Source: Pseudaquidulcibacter sp041917055 (GTDB lineage Bacteria > Pseudomonadota > Alphaproteobacteria > Caulobacterales > Aquidulcibacteraceae). Taken from it: a DNA stretch of 64,000 nt. Position 1 is the stretch's first letter. Each line of letters starts with the position of its first letter. The position numbers and the translations under genes are program-made. Below the pieces are notes generated by a model. It was not told where the DNA came from and made no database searches. It saw nothing but the letters and a program-made list of their open reading frames with translations. Positions 9,165-17,678 of this stretch are shown here, in pieces. The stretch spans positions 1-64,000 of the forward strand of contig JAYRYJ010000009.1 of NCBI GenBank assembly GCA_041917055.1, read 5' to 3'.

Positions 9165-10157
9165 ATGGAAATTAAATATGATGTTTGCGGCGTAGGAAAT
9201 GCGATTGTAGATGTGATTGCGCCCTGTTCCGAAGATTTTCTTGTCGCTCATAATATAGCCAAAGGCGCAATGACCCTCATTTTTGATGAGGATGCTGTTG
9301 AAACCTTATATGGCGCGATGGCGGATGCAAAAACCGTTTCTGGTGGTTCGGGCGCAAATTCAATTGCAGGGATTGCTTCATTGGGCGGTAAAGCTGCTTA
9401 TATCGGCAAAGTAGCCAAAGATGAATTAGGGGCGCTTTTCAATAGAGAAATCAATGAAATCGGCGTGTCCTTTGACACTATGCCGCATTCTGGCGGCCCT
9501 GCTACTGCCCGCTGCATGATTAATGTAACGCCTGATGGTCAAAGGTCTATGTGCACCTATCTTGGCTGTTCGCCCTTAATGGATGAAAGCGATTTGGATG
9601 AGGCTAAATTGGGCGCAGCCAAAATTATTTTCCTTGAAGGCTATTTATTTGACCGTGATGAAGCCAAGGAAGCCTTTGTTCGCGCTTCTGAGATTGCCAA
9701 AAAATATGAACGCAAAGTCGCACTAACCTTGTCGGATCTATTTTGTGTGGAACGCCACCGTGAAAGTTTTTTGCATTTGGTCAAGAGCCATATTGATATT
9801 CTTTTCGCTAACGAGGCCGAAATTCTTTCGCTCTATGAAACCGATGATTTTGAAACCGCGCTTTATCGTGCGCGCCGCGATTGCGAAACCGTGGCGATTA
9901 CACGCTCTGAAAAAGGTTCGGTTCTGGCAAAGGGTGAAGAATTAGTGCGTGTAAATGCTGACCCAATTGATAAAGTCGTGGACACAACAGGCGCAGGCGA
10001 TTTGTATGCCGCAGGTGTTCTTTATGGCCTTGCAAGTGGTCGCGAATTAGAGGCTTGCGGCAAATTGGGTTCAATGTGCGCGGCAGAAATCATTTCCCAT
10101 TACGGCCCACGTCCCGAAGTGAATTTACAAGAAATGGCCGAGGCGCGGGGGCTTTAA
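9165..10157 (+). CDS. PfkB-family sugar kinase, adenosine kinase-like
   Basis: Ribokinase/PfkB-fold kinase of about 330 residues. The GGSGANSIAGIASLGGKAAYIGKV block (about residues 50-75) is the first PfkB signature and DTTGAGDLYAAGVLYGL (about 270-286) is the second, with Asp of GAGD as catalytic base. Alphaproteobacterial proteins of this kind are annotated as adenosine kinase, which returns adenosine to AMP; other nucleosides or sugars are possible. The ATG at 9165 follows AAAGGCAAG; a TTG 15 bases upstream is less likely. It is divergent from the ATP-grasp gene with about 73 bases between starts. Confidence 0.88.
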   Translation: MEIKYDVCGVGNAIVDVIAPCSEDFLVAHNIAKGAMTLIFDEDAVETLYGAMADAKTVSGGSGANSIAGIASLGGKAAYIGKVAKDELGALFNREINEIGVSFDTMPHSGGPATARCMINVTPDGQRSMCTYLGCSPLMDESDLDEAKLGAAKIIFLEGYLFDRDEAKEAFVRASEIAKKYERKVALTLSDLFCVERHRESFLHLVKSHIDILFANEAEILSLYETDDFETALYRARRDCETVAITRSEKGSVLAKGEELVRVNADPIDKVVDTTGAGDLYAAGVLYGLASGRELEACGKLGSMCAAEIISHYGPRPEVNLQEMAEARGL

Positions 10158-10166
10158 ACCTTGGCC

Positions 10167-10610
10167 TTAATGAGCTTTGCAATTGCAATCAGGACGGAAA
10201 CTGACTGATTTGCCATTAGTCGCGTTTATAGTTTGCCCAGTTTTCTCACCTTTTGCGTTCAAAACGTAAAGTGCATCAGCGCCATTATAAGCGCGCCCGG
10301 CAGAAATAATTTTACCATATGCGTCTGAAACAAAATATTCGCCGACACACCCTGCAAGATAGGTGACAGAGTTTTGATTAGGTGCAACAGAATGGAAAAC
10401 CGGCGGCGCAAGTGGCGGTGGTGGTGCTAACGGCGGTGGTGGTGCCATTGGCGGAGGCGGAACCAAAATATCAGGATTATGTCCGATGGGTGCATTTTGG
10501 TTATGAGACCAATCATCAATTTTCGGCTCATCACGCGTTGCGCAGGCACTTAGACCCAATGCCATCAAAGCTATGGAAAAAAAGGATAATTTAGAAATAT
10601 AATTTTTCAT
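10167..10610 (-). CDS. Pro-rich lipoprotein, function unknown
   Basis: A 147-residue exported lipoprotein. The signal peptide ends in a lipobox (LSAC, Cys at about residue 23). A Pro-rich linker follows (about 50-70), built of three near-identical PPPP(M/L)AP units that are also repeated at DNA level near 10410-10470. The C-terminal part (about 75-145) has four Cys, including CNC near the end, and may form a small disulphide-bonded domain. I do not recognise that domain. It is convergent with the kinase gene, 9 bases away. Confidence 0.75.
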   Translation of the reverse strand: MKNYISKLSFFSIALMALGLSACATRDEPKIDDWSHNQNAPIGHNPDILVPPPPMAPPPPLAPPPPLAPPVFHSVAPNQNSVTYLAGCVGEYFVSDAYGKIISAGRAYNGADALYVLNAKGEKTGQTINATNGKSVSFRPDCNCKAH

Positions 10611-10753
10611 AACAAACCACTCATTAAATTCTATTTTCTTTTAACATAAAATTTTTATTTGCCACCCCGTTTCGCTTTATTGGTGAAATCAGCGCTTTAC
10701 AGTTACATTCTTGGAAAATTAGCGGAAATGATATAGAGCCGCGCGATAAGATT

Positions 10754-11830
10754 ATGAAATTATCCGAAGAACGCTTATTGCGGGTTAGTGACCGCTTTGA
10801 AGAAATTGATGCCCGTCTATCTGTTGCCAGTGATGGGCCTGAAATTATGCGCCTTTCAAAAGAGCGTGCGAAATTATCGCCGGTTGCAGAAGCAATTCAA
10901 AAATTGCGCGACGCACGCAAAGAATTGGCGGATTTGGAGGAATTAATCGAATCCCTGCCTGCCTCTGACGAAATGGCATTAATGGCGCAAGAAGAAATGC
11001 CGATTGTCAAAGAAAAACTTGAGACAATCGAAAATGACTTGCAGATTCTATTGCTCCCACGCGATGAAGACGATGATGCGTCGGTAATTTTGGAATTGCG
11101 CGCCGGAACCGGCGGTGATGAGGCGGCATTATTCTGCGGTGATTTATACCGTATGTATCAAAGATATGCCGAAAAACAGGGTTGGAAGCTCGAACTGGAT
11201 TCTCTTTCAGAAGGTGATGCAGGCGGTTTTAAAGAGATTATCGCCACAATAAATGGCGATGGTGTTTTCGGCAAATTGAAATTTGAATCAGGCACACACC
11301 GCGTGCAACGTGTTCCCGCGACAGAGGCGCAGGGAAGGGTTCATACTTCAGCTGCAACAGTCGCCGTTTTGCCGGTTCCCGAAGAAACCAATATTGAAAT
11401 TGCCGATAAGGATATTCGTATTGATACTTATCGTTCGTCCGGTGCGGGCGGTCAACACGTCAATAAGACCGATTCTGCCGTTCGAATAACGCATTTACCG
11501 AGTGGGATTGTAGTAACCGCGTCTGAAAAAAGCCAACATCAAAACCGTGCCAATGCCATGAAAAACCTAATCGCGCGGCTTTATGAAAAAGAACGAGACG
11601 AAAAAGCGAAACTGCGTGCTGATTCTCGCTCCCAACAGGTTGGGTCAGGCGATAGAAGTGAGAAAATCCGAACTTATAATTTCCCTCAAGGCCGCGTTAC
11701 CGACCACAGAATAAATGTCACTTTATATAAATTGGATGATGTTTTAAATGGCACCGGTCTTGAAGATTTTGTAACCGCTTTGATCGCCGATGATACCGCA
11801 AAAAGATTAGCTCAAGAAAGCGAAAATTAA
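10754..11830 (+). CDS. prfA: Peptide chain release factor 1
   Basis: Class I release factor that reads UAA and UAG and triggers peptidyl-tRNA hydrolysis on the ribosome. The GAGGQHVNKTDSAVRITH block (about residues 227-244) holds the catalytic GGQ. The stop-reading PxT region is expected near VPATEAQGRVH, and the N-terminal helical domain LSEERLLRVSDRFEEIDARL is also typical of RF1, not RF2. Length is 358 residues. prmC, which methylates this Gln and usually follows prfA, is not here; instead the stop shares TTAA with the convergent luxR-type gene. Confidence 0.97.
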   Translation: MKLSEERLLRVSDRFEEIDARLSVASDGPEIMRLSKERAKLSPVAEAIQKLRDARKELADLEELIESLPASDEMALMAQEEMPIVKEKLETIENDLQILLLPRDEDDDASVILELRAGTGGDEAALFCGDLYRMYQRYAEKQGWKLELDSLSEGDAGGFKEIIATINGDGVFGKLKFESGTHRVQRVPATEAQGRVHTSAATVAVLPVPEETNIEIADKDIRIDTYRSSGAGGQHVNKTDSAVRITHLPSGIVVTASEKSQHQNRANAMKNLIARLYEKERDEKAKLRADSRSQQVGSGDRSEKIRTYNFPQGRVTDHRINVTLYKLDDVLNGTGLEDFVTALIADDTAKRLAQESEN

Positions 11831-12579
11831 TTAAGCGCGCCAATATGCAATGCTTTTATAGCGGCATGAATGCGGGAATTGACATCTAAATCAAGGCAAA
11901 TTCGTTTCAAATGATATTTGACGGTATTTTCGCTTATGCGCAAAATTTTGCCAATTTCATTGTTTTGTTTGCCTTCAAGAACCCATAAAAGGATTTCACG
12001 TTCCCGTTTTGACAAATCGCGTTTCATGAGAGTTTTGCGGTTCAACAAGCCGCGTGCATCTTCGATTTTGTGGTATAAAACGCATGAATAAGCATGTAAA
12101 AGCGATTTTTGAGGTTGGTTCAATTCCAATTTATTTTCAGCAGCCCATGCAACAAAACCATGATAGCCACCGGCACCGTGCACCGGAATGCCGAAACCAT
12201 CTTTGATGCCAACATTGCGAAAGCAATTAATTACTTTAAGCGATCTTTCGTCTTTTATTTTTCCGAAATTTTCTGAAAAAATAAATGGCTTATTGGTGAA
12301 TTGCACCAAGCTAACCGCAGGATCGATAAATCTCAGATTATTTTCAAAATATTCTTGGTAAAAACTTTGCGGAAAATTGCCAATGCCTTTGTCGAATTCT
12401 TGAGATTTGAGGTCGTAAACCGTCGCAAAATGCCAATATTTAAGGCCAAATGAAAAAGCACTTAGCGCAGCATGATTGGCAATTTCGTCAATCTCACTCA
12501 ATCGGGAGATTTCACGAATTTTTTCAGTTATATTTTCTTCCAACCTTGTCATTAATGTTGTTTTCAACATATTCCACAC
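11827..12579 (-). CDS. Orphan LuxR-type regulator with autoinducer-binding domain
   Basis: Transcription factor of the LuxR/TraR type. An N-terminal ligand domain (about residues 35-165) has YWHFATVYD, the conserved IDPAV (Asp86-Pro87) and GIPVHG; a C-terminal GerE HTH (about 190-245) has LSKREREILLWVLEGK and ISENTVKYHLKRI. The position that is usually Trp in acyl-homoserine-lactone sensors (PFxW) appears as Phe in KPFIFSE, so ligand choice may differ. No luxI lies nearby, so it is a LuxR solo. It overlaps the upstream small gene by 56 bases if started at 12579; an internal ATG at 12552 is possible. A palindrome of lux-box size lies upstream of the pair. Confidence 0.88.
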   Translation of the reverse strand: MWNMLKTTLMTRLEENITEKIREISRLSEIDEIANHAALSAFSFGLKYWHFATVYDLKSQEFDKGIGNFPQSFYQEYFENNLRFIDPAVSLVQFTNKPFIFSENFGKIKDERSLKVINCFRNVGIKDGFGIPVHGAGGYHGFVAWAAENKLELNQPQKSLLHAYSCVLYHKIEDARGLLNRKTLMKRDLSKREREILLWVLEGKQNNEIGKILRISENTVKYHLKRICLDLDVNSRIHAAIKALHIGALN

Positions 12580-12799
12580 GGTTTTTCAATACAACTTTTA
12601 GCATTGCAGCGAGAATATTGAAAATATCTTCAGAAATATAGTCGCGTTCTATACCAATTGGTAATGAATTATATTCGCCCCATAAGTCTCTAAGAATTTT
12701 TAGAGAATCGCATTCTTCGGTCATAGCAAGCGCCTCACAATCTTCCTGATTGCATTTTGCGCAAATATTATTCCTAAAATGTCGATTTTTTTCCGCCAT
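12524..12799 (-). CDS. Small Cys-rich protein encoded with LuxR
   Basis: A 91-residue protein I do not recognise. The N-terminus has four Cys (residues 13, 16, 21 and 30) in the pattern C-x2-C-x4-C-x8-C, which could bind zinc or an iron-sulphur centre. The remainder is mostly helical and acidic with a hydrophobic stretch (ISEDIFNILAAMLKVVL). The frame overlaps the start of the LuxR-type gene on the same strand, so the two are probably co-transcribed and may be translationally coupled. It may modulate the regulator; that is inference from position alone. Confidence 0.6.
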   Translation of the reverse strand: MAEKNRHFRNNICAKCNQEDCEALAMTEECDSLKILRDLWGEYNSLPIGIERDYISEDIFNILAAMLKVVLKNRVEYVENNINDKVGRKYN

Positions 12800-12831
12800 T
12801 CTTAAGGTTATATGGTGGTTCGCATGATTTG

Positions 12832-12853
12832 AAACTACCTATGCGGGTGGTTT
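12832..12853. promoter_or_regulatory. Imperfect palindrome of lux-box size upstream of the LuxR unit
   Basis: AAACTACC-N6-GGTGGTTT, arms of 8 bases with one mismatch, 22 bases in total. A further GGTGGTT half-site lies at 12814-12820, closer to the start codon at 12799. The place, just upstream of the small-gene/luxR unit, fits a binding site for the LuxR-type protein acting on its own promoter. The sequence is not the classical lux box. Confidence 0.45.
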
Positions 12854-12913
12854 ATCATCAAATATAAATATTTTGTGACAGACAATGGTCTAATAATTCA
12901 AATTTCATTGTGC

Positions 12914-13312
12914 TTATTCACTTGCAATGCCGTCCCAATGTTCGTGCGCCGCAAGTGCATCGGCTTTGGTTTTGTGAATTGTTCCATCCATATGTTCGGG
13001 TGGCGAATAAATAGTGTAAAGTTTTAGTTCTTTGCTACCGGAATTAATGACATTATGTTTTGCGCCACGCGGCACAATAACTGCGCTACCGTCTTCGACA
13101 TAATTGCACACGCCATCAATCCAAACTTGGCCTTCACCTTGCTCAAAACGAAAGAATTGATCAACATCATCATGGGTCTCTTCGCCAATTTCCTCATTTG
13201 CATTAAGCGACATCACAACCAATTGCATTCCATTGGCAGTATATAAGACACGTCGAAAATCATTATTTTCAAGCGTGAGCTTTTCGATATTTTCATTAAT
13301 TCCTTTTTTCAT
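12914..13312 (-). CDS. Cupin-domain protein
   Basis: A 132-residue single-domain cupin. The first cupin motif is seen as EEIGEETHDDVDQFFRFEQGEG (about residues 39-60, His-x3-Asp-Gln/Glu pattern) and the second as VIVPRGAKHNVIN (about 79-91), with His as a metal ligand. Such small cupins are sugar isomerases, dioxygenases or ligand-binding proteins; this group (ending HKTKADALAAHEHWDG) is common but without a known substrate. An AGAGG ribosome site precedes the ATG. The LuxR-type unit follows on the same strand after 114 bases. Confidence 0.88.
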   Translation of the reverse strand: MKKGINENIEKLTLENNDFRRVLYTANGMQLVVMSLNANEEIGEETHDDVDQFFRFEQGEGQVWIDGVCNYVEDGSAVIVPRGAKHNVINSGSKELKLYTIYSPPEHMDGTIHKTKADALAAHEHWDGIASE

Positions 13313-13368
13313 GGCTATACCTCTGGATGATAATAATTTGACGATTTTGATAAGTCCAATTGATAGTT

Positions 13369-13902
13369 CTAAGACTTTGTATCAATTTTTTCTATATTGC
13401 CTGCGCTCAGTAAATCTTCCAAGAAATAAGCCGCAAGGTCAGCGCGACCATTCAGTCTAGACTTTTGATAAATTACACTTGCTTGCGCGCGTGCGGTCTT
13501 TTCATTGGTTTGTCGAATTTCGGCAATTTCGCGCATACTTAATCCCTTAATCAAAAGGAATGCGATTTCTTTCTCGGACGGCGACAATCCCCATTCAAGC
13601 ATTTGCCGTGAAATTTCTTGCGAAAGACCATCAATATGGGTCTTAGCTTTTGCGCGCCAAAGTGCTGCTTCATCCTTCTGAATTTCGATTTCGTGGCGCG
13701 CATTTTTCAATTGTCTTTTGAAACTTAAAGCGCGAATAAAAAGCCAAATCGCTGACACAAGGGCGATTATTGCAATAAATAATTCAGTTAATATGTGCCA
13801 AAGCGCTGCACCTTGGGCGCGGTCAGTTATTAAATCAAAACCGACGCCCAAAGCGATAATAATCAAAATGATTCCCGGAATTATCCGTTCCTTATCCATC
13901 AT
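13369..13902 (-). CDS. Membrane-anchored LuxR-type HTH regulator
   Basis: A 177-residue regulator. Two hydrophobic segments lie at about residues 8-26 and 35-60; a charged helix, probably coiled coil, follows (about 62-100), then a GerE-type HTH (about 105-160) with LSPSEKEIAFLLIKGLSMREIAEI and EKTARAQASVIYQK. It would sit in the inner membrane with the DNA-binding domain in the cytoplasm. Its ATG overlaps the stop of the cytochrome b561 gene by 4 bases, so the two form one unit and the regulator may respond to membrane or redox state. No receiver domain is present. Confidence 0.82.
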   Translation of the reverse strand: MMDKERIIPGIILIIIALGVGFDLITDRAQGAALWHILTELFIAIIALVSAIWLFIRALSFKRQLKNARHEIEIQKDEAALWRAKAKTHIDGLSQEISRQMLEWGLSPSEKEIAFLLIKGLSMREIAEIRQTNEKTARAQASVIYQKSRLNGRADLAAYFLEDLLSAGNIEKIDTKS

Positions 13903-14825
13903 TTAGTTTGATGTTCCCTACGTTCATGTTCTTCGGATTCTTCTTCATGGCTTTCACGAACTGGTTTAGTTGAATTTGGTAGAATTTGCACGGCGCCATT
14001 TGTCACGGCATTATTTGGCAAGTTTTCTTTATATTCCGCTGCTTCGTGTTTTTCGTTTTCTTCGCCGCGTTCATTTTTTTCGTCATCGTCGCCATTTTCG
14101 TGATGTTCGCCTTTTTCATGATCCTCATTTTCGCCAATTACCAAATTTTGGCCGGCGATATTGAAAGCGTGTTTGTTGGAATCATAAGAATTGGCAAGGG
14201 CGAAACCGCCGCCAAATAGTGCAGCTAAAAACGCCGCACCCGTTAAAACTTGCGCATTCGTAATTCCATTTTGACCGTCTATCGAAGTTTTGCGACCATC
14301 GATCATGGAAAGGCCGATTGGGTCTTTTTGAGTGATTGTATGAATGACAATCCCCACAATATGTAGGCCGGCGACCAATAGGAATAAAGTTGATATAATC
14401 TCATGGACTTCTTTTAAATCATGACCACCACGGCCTTGTGCCATATTAAATCCGGTAATCCCCATTAAAACCGCGAAAATCATCATGGCGATTGCCGCAA
14501 AACTTGAGGCCGGGTTACGTCCCAAATTAGCAGGTTTTTTAGCCGAAAACATATTCGATAAATAGGCGATTAAATCCGCCGGATTTAATTTAAATGAATT
14601 GAAGCGCGCATATTTGGTGCCAACAATCCCCCAAATTACACGCAATACTAATGCAAGTATCATAATCATGCCCAAGGCAGCATGTAACGGATAAATCGCG
14701 GCTTCATCATCGCTAAATTTTCCGATTGCAAATGCACCGATAAAACAAGCGGCAAAAACCCAATGGAATAGACGGGTCGGCAGATCGAACACTAAAGTTC
14801 TTTTCTCTTGATTGTTATTACTCAT
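13899..14825 (-). CDS. Cytochrome b561-type protein with acidic His-rich tail
   Basis: Di-haem inner-membrane cytochrome b of the prokaryotic b561 family. Four helices in the first ~190 residues carry His in LPTRLFHWVF, YPLHAALG, DLKEVHEIIS and VAGLHIVGIVIH, which are the expected axial ligands. A fifth hydrophobic segment (about 210-230) precedes an extra tail of about 75 residues made largely of Glu, His, Asp, Lys and Asn. Such a tail is not part of the family and could bind metal ions. The ATG at 14825 is chosen for GAAGGAGC upstream. The downstream HTH gene is coupled by a 4-base overlap. Confidence 0.85.
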   Translation of the reverse strand: MSNNNQEKRTLVFDLPTRLFHWVFAACFIGAFAIGKFSDDEAAIYPLHAALGMIMILALVLRVIWGIVGTKYARFNSFKLNPADLIAYLSNMFSAKKPANLGRNPASSFAAIAMMIFAVLMGITGFNMAQGRGGHDLKEVHEIISTLFLLVAGLHIVGIVIHTITQKDPIGLSMIDGRKTSIDGQNGITNAQVLTGAAFLAALFGGGFALANSYDSNKHAFNIAGQNLVIGENEDHEKGEHHENGDDDEKNERGEENEKHEAAEYKENLPNNAVTNGAVQILPNSTKPVRESHEEESEEHERREHQTK

Positions 14826-14927
14826 ATTTTGCTCCTTCAACACCCTTGAATTATTAAAAGAATGTGCGAAATTCCATTGGGCGAATGCCCTATTCACATT
14901 GGGCAAATATTATAAATAGGGCGGAAC

Positions 14928-15845
14928 ATGGCGAATTGCCGCAATTGCGAAACACCATTAATGGGGAAATATTGCCATGCTTGCGGGCAAAGTGCTGATG
15001 ATTATCATCGCAATATTTTTTTGTTGTTTTGGGAAATAATCAAGGAATTAGTGAATTTTGACTCGCGATTATGGCGAACCATTCCAACGCTATTCTTCAA
15101 ACCAGGGGCATTGGTACGCGCGCAATTAAGTGGGAAAATTCGCTCTCATGTGCCACCCTTTAGGCTGTTTGTTATTAGCCTTGTGATTTTGGTGCTAAGT
15201 TTCCAAGTGTCGATAAATAACCTAATTAACTCGGCGCGCCCACAAAAAACTGAAACCGTGAACTCGGCGACATCGAACAATATTGGCGATAGTGATTTTT
15301 CTAATCCAACAAACGAATTGGGTTCTGTGGATTTAAGGCCGATCGGTCAGGATTTCAAAAAATTTATCGAAGAGGGTGACAGCGATTTGGCGCAAAATAT
15401 CGCGAAATCGAATTCAGACGCACCTTGGTTTCGTGATGCGGTGGCAAATGCCATCAGAAACCCAAAAGTCTATTTATTGTCCGTTTTTGAATGGACGCAA
15501 AGATTGGCAATACTTTTATTGCCAATAACAACGCTATTTTTGGGACTAATGTATTTTTGGCGGCGCGAAATTTTTCTATTTGATCATGCATTAGTGGCTT
15601 TATCCATGATTTCATTCGTTTTTCTAATGATTTCGCTATGCCTATGGCTTCCATCGCCAATTGGTTGGACACTGTATTTTTTCTCATTTCTATTAATACC
15701 CGTGAATTTTTATTTTATTTTTCGAAAAGGCTATCAAAGTTCGGTAATTGGATCCTTGGCGCGCACAATTCTTACTTCTTGCGGCATATTTTTAGTGTTC
15801 TTGGCATTGATTGTTTCGGTGATAGCCTTGGCAGGAATTGCATGA
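14928..15845 (+). CDS. DUF3667 zinc-ribbon membrane protein
   Basis: Membrane protein of the DUF3667 family, function unknown. The N-terminus has a zinc ribbon, CRNCETPLMGKYCHACG (Cys4, Cys7, Cys16, Cys19), followed by the family block FFKPGALVRAQLSGKIRSHVPPFRLFV (described here by position, about residues 56-82). One helix follows at 82-100; after a polar stretch, four helices fill about 185-305. The truncated haemoglobin gene starts at or near its stop, so they may share a message. The ATG follows GGGCGGA. Confidence 0.88.
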   Translation: MANCRNCETPLMGKYCHACGQSADDYHRNIFLLFWEIIKELVNFDSRLWRTIPTLFFKPGALVRAQLSGKIRSHVPPFRLFVISLVILVLSFQVSINNLINSARPQKTETVNSATSNNIGDSDFSNPTNELGSVDLRPIGQDFKKFIEEGDSDLAQNIAKSNSDAPWFRDAVANAIRNPKVYLLSVFEWTQRLAILLLPITTLFLGLMYFWRREIFLFDHALVALSMISFVFLMISLCLWLPSPIGWTLYFFSFLLIPVNFYFIFRKGYQSSVIGSLARTILTSCGIFLVFLALIVSVIALAGIA

Positions 15846-15894
15846 GGCCAATTGGCGCATTGCCATTAAAATTCAAATACTTCAAATCGCGAAA

Positions 15895-16308
15895 ATGGAA
15901 GAACGCACAAATCCCGCGCGCGAAGCGCAAATTGAATATGCCACTTCAATTGGCGTAACGCCCGAATTTATTGCCAAATTAGTCGATGAATTTTACGCTC
16001 GCATTCAAAAACACCCAAGTCTTGGCCCGATATTTTTGGGCAAAGTCGAAAATTGGGACGAGCATTTATATAAATTAAAGCACTTCTGGGCCAGTGTTTG
16101 CCTGCATTCCGGCACATATTCCGGTCGCCCTATGCCTGCCCACATGGCGCTTAATAACGTCGAGCCTTATCATTTTGCGCAATGGTTGGAATTATTTGAA
16201 CAGACTTTGACCGAGCTTGCACCCAATTATGAAACCGTGCAATTTTTCATGGAACGAGCCAATCGAATTGGCAATTCCTTGTCATTGGGGATGTTTTATA
16301 AAAAATAA
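15895..16308 (+). CDS. Group 3 truncated haemoglobin
   Basis: Small haem protein of the 2-on-2 globin fold; bacterial group 3 members bind O2, NO or cyanide. LVDEFYARIQKHPSLGPIF (about residues 29-47), the HFWASVCLHSGTYSGRPMPAHM region (about 63-84) and HFAQWLELFEQT (about 93-104, containing the proximal His93) match this group. From the ATG at 15895 it has 137 residues; a TTG at 15838 overlapping the DUF3667 stop would add 19 residues without similarity to globins. Coupling to the upstream gene cannot be excluded. Confidence 0.88.
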   Translation: MEERTNPAREAQIEYATSIGVTPEFIAKLVDEFYARIQKHPSLGPIFLGKVENWDEHLYKLKHFWASVCLHSGTYSGRPMPAHMALNNVEPYHFAQWLELFEQTLTELAPNYETVQFFMERANRIGNSLSLGMFYKK

Positions 16309-16389
16309 TTCTCATATGTATGAAGATGGGTCTTGATTTAATTTTGTTATCCACGGCACATTGAAATGATTTTCTGCTAAGACATTTAA

Positions 16390-17598
16390 ATGAAATCGAA
16401 TCTATTCTTTGCTACCATTTTTTGTATTGTCTGTTTTCCCTTCTTTTCAAAGGCAGACGGGTTTTCCCAATGTGTGAACCAGGCGTTAAATGCCTCAATT
16501 GCGCAAGGCGCGCCAAAACCTGAGGCGATTGCGGCGGTTTCGGGCATTGAAAAAGCGGATTTAGAAATCATTGCACTGTCCAAAGTTCAACCTGAAAGCA
16601 AATTGCCTATTTGGGCATATTTATGGACCTTGTTAGATGATGCACGCATTGAAGACGGGCGCGCTAGATTTGGTGAAAATCTGGCGTTTCTAAAAGACCA
16701 AGAGGCCAAAACCGGGGTTGATGCAGCCACAATTGCCGGAATTTGGGGCATTGAAACTAATTTCGGCAAAATAATAGGCAAGCGTAAAGTTATTAATGCG
16801 CTCGCAACTATGGCCTGTGGCGCAAATTCTAGGCGCGCCGCATTCTTCAAAAAAGAATTAATCGCTGCAATCAAAATCGAAGCCAAAGGCCACGTATCGC
16901 ATGATGAATTTGTCGGCTCTTGGGCGGGTGCATTCGGTCAAACCCAGTTTATGCCCACTACATTTTGGTCGATTGCAATTGACGGAAATAAAGACGGGAA
17001 AATAAATTTGATTTCGCAAACCGATGACGCATTGGCTTCAACTGCCAATTATTTAAAACGTGCAGGTTGGAAAGCAAATATTCCTTGGGGTTTTGAAGTG
17101 AATTTGCCAAAAAACCACAATTTGACTTCGTCCCGCAAAAACAAAAAACCACTTTCTTATTGGATTTCAATGGGTGTCACGCCTCTCAATTCAGGGCTAA
17201 GCACAGATTTAGGCGCTAATTACGGCTTAATAATGCCTGCTGGCAAAAACGGGCCGGCATTTCTTGTCTCTAAGAATTTTGATGCGGTTTATTCCTATAA
17301 TGGTGCAATTTCTTATACTTTGGCAGTTAATCTTTTGGCGGACGCGATAAAGAACAAAAATATTTTGCAAACCCCGTGGCCCACAAATGATAGACAAATC
17401 ACACGCGCCCAAAAAATCGAAATCCAGAGTATTTTGAAACAATTTGGTTATGAAATAAGCGATTTAGACGGCATTATAGGCATGAAAAGCCAAAACGCTA
17501 TTAAGGATCTATACGCAAAAAATGGCCTTTATTGGGATAATATTATCGGCGAAAACCTATACAATAATGTCAAATCCTTGTCGGCAAATATGAAATAG
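16390..17598 (+). CDS. MltB-type lytic murein transglycosylase, secreted
   Basis: Periplasmic peptidoglycan-cleaving enzyme (family 3 lytic transglycosylase, SLT_2). A signal peptide (residues 1-22) is cut at about SKADG. The catalytic Glu is in IAGIWGIETNFG; SWAGAFGQTQFMPTTF and the YLKRAGW blocks are family motifs. A C-terminal peptidoglycan-binding_1 domain (about 335-395) has IQSILKQFGYEISDLDGIIG. No lipobox is present, so it should be soluble, unlike its paralogue at 27503-28819. It stands alone between spacers of about 80 bases. Confidence 0.92.
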   Translation: MKSNLFFATIFCIVCFPFFSKADGFSQCVNQALNASIAQGAPKPEAIAAVSGIEKADLEIIALSKVQPESKLPIWAYLWTLLDDARIEDGRARFGENLAFLKDQEAKTGVDAATIAGIWGIETNFGKIIGKRKVINALATMACGANSRRAAFFKKELIAAIKIEAKGHVSHDEFVGSWAGAFGQTQFMPTTFWSIAIDGNKDGKINLISQTDDALASTANYLKRAGWKANIPWGFEVNLPKNHNLTSSRKNKKPLSYWISMGVTPLNSGLSTDLGANYGLIMPAGKNGPAFLVSKNFDAVYSYNGAISYTLAVNLLADAIKNKNILQTPWPTNDRQITRAQKIEIQSILKQFGYEISDLDGIIGMKSQNAIKDLYAKNGLYWDNIIGENLYNNVKSLSANMK

Positions 17599-17678
17599 CA
17601 TTATTTCGGCATATTCGATTCGACTTTTGGTAAACCATTTGCTTAATTCGTTTTGTCTTCGAGAGGTGGGCGGGGCGA

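Noticed and set aside
16347..16355. DnaA box-like TTATCCACG
   Set aside because: A single copy without an origin-like context.
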